Of a stretch of 64,000 nt of DNA, positions 62,951 to 64,000 are shown in pieces. Both the position numbers and the translations under genes were made by a program. The stretch is taken from contig NZ_AP023086.1 of assembly GCF_021655555.1 (NCBI RefSeq), forward strand, positions 5,052,685 through 5,116,684. The letters run 5' to 3'. The notes under the pieces were generated by a model that ran no database searches, was not told where the DNA came from, and saw nothing but the letters and a program-made list of their open reading frames with translations. Numbering within the stretch: the first letter of the stretch is position 1; each line of letters begins with the position of its first letter. This stretch comes from Marinagarivorans cellulosilyticus (lineage in GTDB: Bacteria > Pseudomonadota > Gammaproteobacteria > Pseudomonadales > Cellvibrionaceae).

Positions 62951-62990
62951 ATAGAAAAAATACAGTTTTATTTAACTGTATTTTTTCTAT
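62951..62990 (-). terminator. terminator of the MORN-repeat gene
   Basis: A 17-bp perfect stem (62951-62967 / 62974-62990) with a 6-nt loop and A/T runs inside the arms, ending 16 bases past the stop of the leftward MORN gene. Confidence 0.8.
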
Positions 62991-63006
62991 ATCGCTTGGC
63001 TGAAAT

Positions 63007-64000
63007 TTACAATTCTTGCTGACCTTCGATCATTTCGCCATTCTTAAATCGGCAAGGCCAAACGTGGTTTTCAGATTGACTAAAACATGCACCTCGACCG
63101 GTGGCAAGATAGTTGTTATCCATTCCACCAGCAAAGATTAAATCGTTACTCACTTGCGTGCGAATATGGCCTCGGTAGGCCGTAAATTTATGCAATAGCT
63201 TACCTTCTTTAGATACTGTTACGTCCCCGTGGTGCCCACCAAGCCATTGCTGCCCCTCGAAAATTCTACCATCCGTTTTATAATAGCGATGATTATTGTG
63301 CTCCATACCCATAAGGAACTCACCTTTAGAGCGCGTAACACTGAACCCCTCCGGCCACTGCATTTCCCCGATTCCCGTCACTAAGCTGCTTTCAAAATTA
63401 CCCTTATAATGAAATCCATTACTGGTCGATAGCCTGCCCTCACCTTCTAAAAATCCATCCTTCCATAAGCCTTCCATATTGCCGCCGAAATAGGATTTAA
63501 GTATGCCTTTCCCATGCGGACGTTTGTTTTTGATAGCGCCGGTATAAATAGAGCCATCTGTATACTCAATAGCATTTTCTGAAATATTTTTTACTTCACC
63601 TAACGGTATAACACGGAATTCTTGTGCTTCGACAAAAAAACGACCATAGCCTTTGGTAATCCAATTACTGTCACTCATAATTTTGTATTGTCGGCAGAGT
63701 TTCAATACCCGGTTTGCATCACCCGCTAGCATATTGACATTGATTTCATCCATAATATGGGGCGATAACGTTTTTAAACCTAAAAGTAAGCGAGCGCTAT
63801 AAAGTGCCGAGGTCGCTTCTTCTAGAAATTTTTTCCTGGTTTCTGTAGCGTTGGCACCGGCAAGGCCTAAAGTATAAAATGCGCGACCATTATGGTTATC
63901 CATGCGTATGGCTTTACGCGCTAATTTACGCAGGTTAACAAAATCTGTATTCGCATCTGGGTGGCCAACCCGCAGTCGCATTAATGTTGAATCGTACTTA
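63007..64000 (-). CDS. MORN-repeat protein, 5' truncated
   Basis: The frame is open to the right window edge (KYDSTL before the first Met), so the N terminus is outside. Visible: about 110 residues of TPR/Sel1-like helices (AIRMDNHNGRAFYTLGLAGA) followed by MORN motifs (YTDGSIYTGAIKNKRPHGKGIL, GNMEGLWKDGFLEGEGRL, YKGNFESSLVTGIGEM), and a C-terminal part with two Cys (GACFSQ, WPCRF). MORN repeats form beta-hairpin ribbons that bind lipids or proteins. Function unknown. Confidence 0.75.
   Translation of the reverse strand, partial: KYDSTLMRLRVGHPDANTDFVNLRKLARKAIRMDNHNGRAFYTLGLAGANATETRKKFLEEATSALYSARLLLGLKTLSPHIMDEINVNMLAGDANRVLKLCRQYKIMSDSNWITKGYGRFFVEAQEFRVIPLGEVKNISENAIEYTDGSIYTGAIKNKRPHGKGILKSYFGGNMEGLWKDGFLEGEGRLSTSNGFHYKGNFESSLVTGIGEMQWPEGFSVTRSKGEFLMGMEHNNHRYYKTDGRIFEGQQWLGGHHGDVTVSKEGKLLHKFTAYRGHIRTQVSNDLIFAGGMDNNYLATGRGACFSQSENHVWPCRFKNGEMIEGQQEL

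Larger units (their letters stand above)
62263..63006. other. gene-free stretch with transposase remnant
   Basis: 744 bases between two leftward genes. It holds the CE15 promoter region (AT-rich), a possible IS3 OrfA fragment (62805-62921) and the terminator of the MORN gene. No intact gene. Confidence 0.4.

Overview
This window comes from a marine-type, polysaccharide-degrading gammaproteobacterium, most likely of the Cellvibrionaceae (Saccharophagus/Teredinibacter/Cellvibrio relatives). This is inferred from the many lipoproteins with long polyserine linkers, the carbohydrate-active enzymes (GH9 endoglucanase, PL1 pectate lyase, CE1-like and CE15 esterases) and the gammaproteobacterial regulators (MetR, TetR, LuxR, an RcnR-type repressor). 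No rRNA, tRNA or CRISPR array was seen. One gene is cut by each window edge.

Layout. 1-6.9 kb: nitrogen-assimilation operon of two DUF1989 proteins, a biotin-dependent urea/guanidine carboxylase and allophanate hydrolase. Its content fits guanidine breakdown (carboxylation, deimination by the DUF1989 pair, allophanate hydrolysis) better than urea use. 7-13.9 kb: small lipoproteins, a DUF3592 membrane protein, a neutral-sphingomyelinase-like phosphodiesterase with a membrane-anchored helical partner, and a FAS1 lipoprotein. 14.2-19.6 kb: TetR-controlled MMPL/RND exporter, LolA-like periplasmic protein, the TetR gene and an outer-membrane barrel; the operator lies exactly between the -35 and -10 boxes. 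19.7-27.2 kb: a soluble two-receiver histidine kinase and two tandem paralogous beta-propeller/Y_Y_Y/GGDEF sensors. 27.3-33.1 kb: outer-membrane barrel, four-domain FAS1 lipoprotein, DEDDh exonuclease, and a Ni/Co efflux module (RcnR/DmeR-type repressor, DmeF transporter, His-rich periplasmic protein) with its operator.

33.5-42.7 kb: plant cell-wall attack region with malectin-CE1 esterase, diheme-type lipoprotein, GH9 endoglucanase, triheme lipoprotein, HD phosphohydrolase and CBM-PL1 pectate lyase behind a FadR-type GntR operator. 43.6-47.8 kb: a 1393-residue lipoprotein with alternating DUF11-like repeats. 47.9-50.1 kb: the most interesting part, a possible cell-cell signalling cassette: a LuxI/FeeM-like acyltransferase translationally coupled to a methyltransferase, followed by a LuxR regulator with a signal-binding domain. 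A 16-bp perfect palindrome sits just upstream of the acyltransferase. 50.3-56.6 kb, divergent from this: a three-gene envelope operon ending in an exported CHAT caspase-like protease. 56.6-64 kb: decayed IS3 remnants, metR, an aldo/keto reductase, a 198-bp MITE-like element, two LacI-type palindromes, a malectin-CE15 glucuronoyl esterase and a truncated MORN-repeat protein.

The enzymes of 33-43 and 60-62 kb are probably tethered to the outer membrane by lipid anchors and polyserine linkers to open lignocellulose and pectin. The two multi-CxxCH lipoproteins among them suggest surface electron transfer. The other clusters look like independent housekeeping, stress and signalling modules.
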